A program made the position numbers and the translations under genes. The notes under the pieces are model-generated. The model was not told the origin of the DNA. It made no database searches and saw only the letters and a list, made by a program, of their open reading frames with translations. A stretch of DNA of 12,414 nucleotides from Fimenecus sp964457415 (GTDB lineage Bacteria; Bacillota; Clostridia; Oscillospirales; Acutalibacteraceae), in NCBI GenBank assembly GCA_964457415.1, contig CAYWFB010000049.1, forward strand, positions 1 to 12,414, written 5' to 3'. Shown here piece after piece: positions 11,768-12,414 of the stretch (within the stretch, counting starts at the first letter, position 1; every line of letters begins with the position of its first letter).

Positions 11768-12414
11768 TTACATCATGCTTGCGATTTCTGCAGCAAAGTT
11801 GTCTTCTTTCTTTTCAATGCCTTCGCCCTTTTCGAAACGAACAAAGCTTGTTACCTTGATGTCAGCACCAAGCTCTTTAGCAACAGCGTTAACATAACCG
11901 TTAACAGCACCGTCGAAGAGGTCTGAACGAACGAATTCCTGACAAAGAAGGCAGTTTTCTTTGTAGTACTTACCGATTTTGCCTTCAACGATTTTAGCAA
12001 GAACCTGCTCGGGCTTGTTAGCCATTTTGGGGTCTTCTTTCATCTGAGCGATAAGGATTGCCTTTTCTTTTTCAAGAACTTCAGCAGGAACGCTTGCTTC
12101 GTCAAGATAAGCAGGGTTCATAGCTGCAATCTGCATTGCAACGTTCTTGCCCATAGCGTCGAATTCAGCCTTAGCAGCAGTTGCATCGTCAACATCAAAT
12201 GCAACGAGAACACCTACTGTTCCACCTGCGTGAATATATGTTGCTGTGTGGCCCTCAACAAGAGCAAATCTACGAACTTTCATGTTCTCACGAAGAGCAA
12301 GGAAAACTTCCTGAACTTCTTCTTCAACAGTCTTGTCAGAATCAACTGCCTTTGCAGCAAGAAGAGCTTCAACATCAGCAGGCTTTGCAGCAACAACTGT
12401 CTTTGCAACCTTGT
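11768..12414 (-). CDS. tsf: Translation elongation factor Ts (5' end outside window)
   Basis: EF-Ts exchanges GDP for GTP on EF-Tu. The frame is open to the right edge, so about 215 C-terminal residues are present and the N-terminal UBA-like domain is missing. Visible family features: the dimerisation region with ENMKVRRFALVEG, then HIHAGG-like YIHAGGTVGVLVAFD; MGKNVAMQIAAMNPAYLDEA; VPAEVLEKEKAIL; MANKPEQVLAKIVEGKIGKYYKENCLLCQEFV; and the closing VTSFVRFEKGEGIEKKEDNF. The frame contains an ATG at 12283, but the same frame continues upstream with LLAAKAVDSDKTVEEE, so that ATG is internal. Codon use is strongly biased (frequent AAG, GCT, GTT), as expected for a highly expressed gene. rpsB would normally lie upstream. 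Confidence 0.96.
   Translation of the reverse strand, partial: KVAKTVVAAKPADVEALLAAKAVDSDKTVEEEVQEVFLALRENMKVRRFALVEGHTATYIHAGGTVGVLVAFDVDDATAAKAEFDAMGKNVAMQIAAMNPAYLDEASVPAEVLEKEKAILIAQMKEDPKMANKPEQVLAKIVEGKIGKYYKENCLLCQEFVRSDLFDGAVNGYVNAVAKELGADIKVTSFVRFEKGEGIEKKEDNFAAEIASMM

Noticed and set aside
12281..12283. ATG as the start of tsf
   Set aside because: The same frame continues upstream with typical EF-Ts sequence to the window edge.
1..12414. CRISPR arrays, rRNA or tRNA genes, insertion sequences
   Set aside because: No spaced repeat series, cloverleaf with CCA end and TTCGA arm, rRNA signature or transposase motif was found on either strand.

Overview
The window looks like chromosomal DNA of a low-GC Clostridia-type Firmicute. 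The evidence is a very AT-rich sequence with strong GGAGG-type ribosome binding sites and TTGnnn-17-TATAAT promoters. Two Firmicute gene neighbourhoods are also present: tgt/yajC/TIGR04086-type membrane protein, and a SpoIIM-like protein beside a Xer recombinase. A CwlD-like amidase and the SpoIIM-like protein suggest a spore-former or a relative of one. No species call is possible from the sequence alone.

Layout: (1) 1-2922, + strand: the tail of an unidentified gene, tgt (tRNA queuosine modification), a sigma-A-type promoter, yajC (Sec accessory protein), an intrinsic terminator, a TIGR04086/YrzE-like membrane protein and a SpoIIM-like membrane protein. (2) 2909-3977, - strand: a Xer-type tyrosine recombinase with all its catalytic residues, convergent with and overlapping the SpoIIM-like gene, with its own promoter and a 17-nt palindrome in the leader. 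(3) 3978-4827: very AT-rich and mostly non-coding. It holds a + strand promoter wrapped around a large dyad, a second related dyad, a short ORF with a perfect RBS cut by a TGA codon, and a 44-codon ORF of unknown meaning. (4) 4791-8348, - strand: an accessory operon. In transcription order it has a consensus promoter, an 18-codon leader ORF, an intrinsic terminator (a likely attenuator), a GNAT acetyltransferase with a frameshift near its N-terminus, a FlaR-like P-loop kinase, a SAM methyltransferase, a hypoxanthine-DNA glycosylase-like protein, a GrpB-family protein, a decayed gene ending in a sigma-region-4-like HTH, and a terminator. (5) 8354-11711, - strand: a housekeeping operon of CwlD-like amidase, radA, a probable GME-fold (DUF6873-like) protein, a small one-helix protein and an 87-aa unknown. 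The starts and ends are overlapping or tightly packed. (6) 11714-12414, - strand: the 3' part of tsf (EF-Ts) with its terminator; its 5' end lies outside the window.

The most interesting region is 8177-8348. Its leader peptide and terminator resemble the ribosome-sensing attenuators found ahead of antibiotic-response genes, and it controls a set of small modification and repair enzymes. That operon also shows decay: a frameshift in a T8 run of the GNAT gene, and two single-base frameshifts in the terminal HTH gene.
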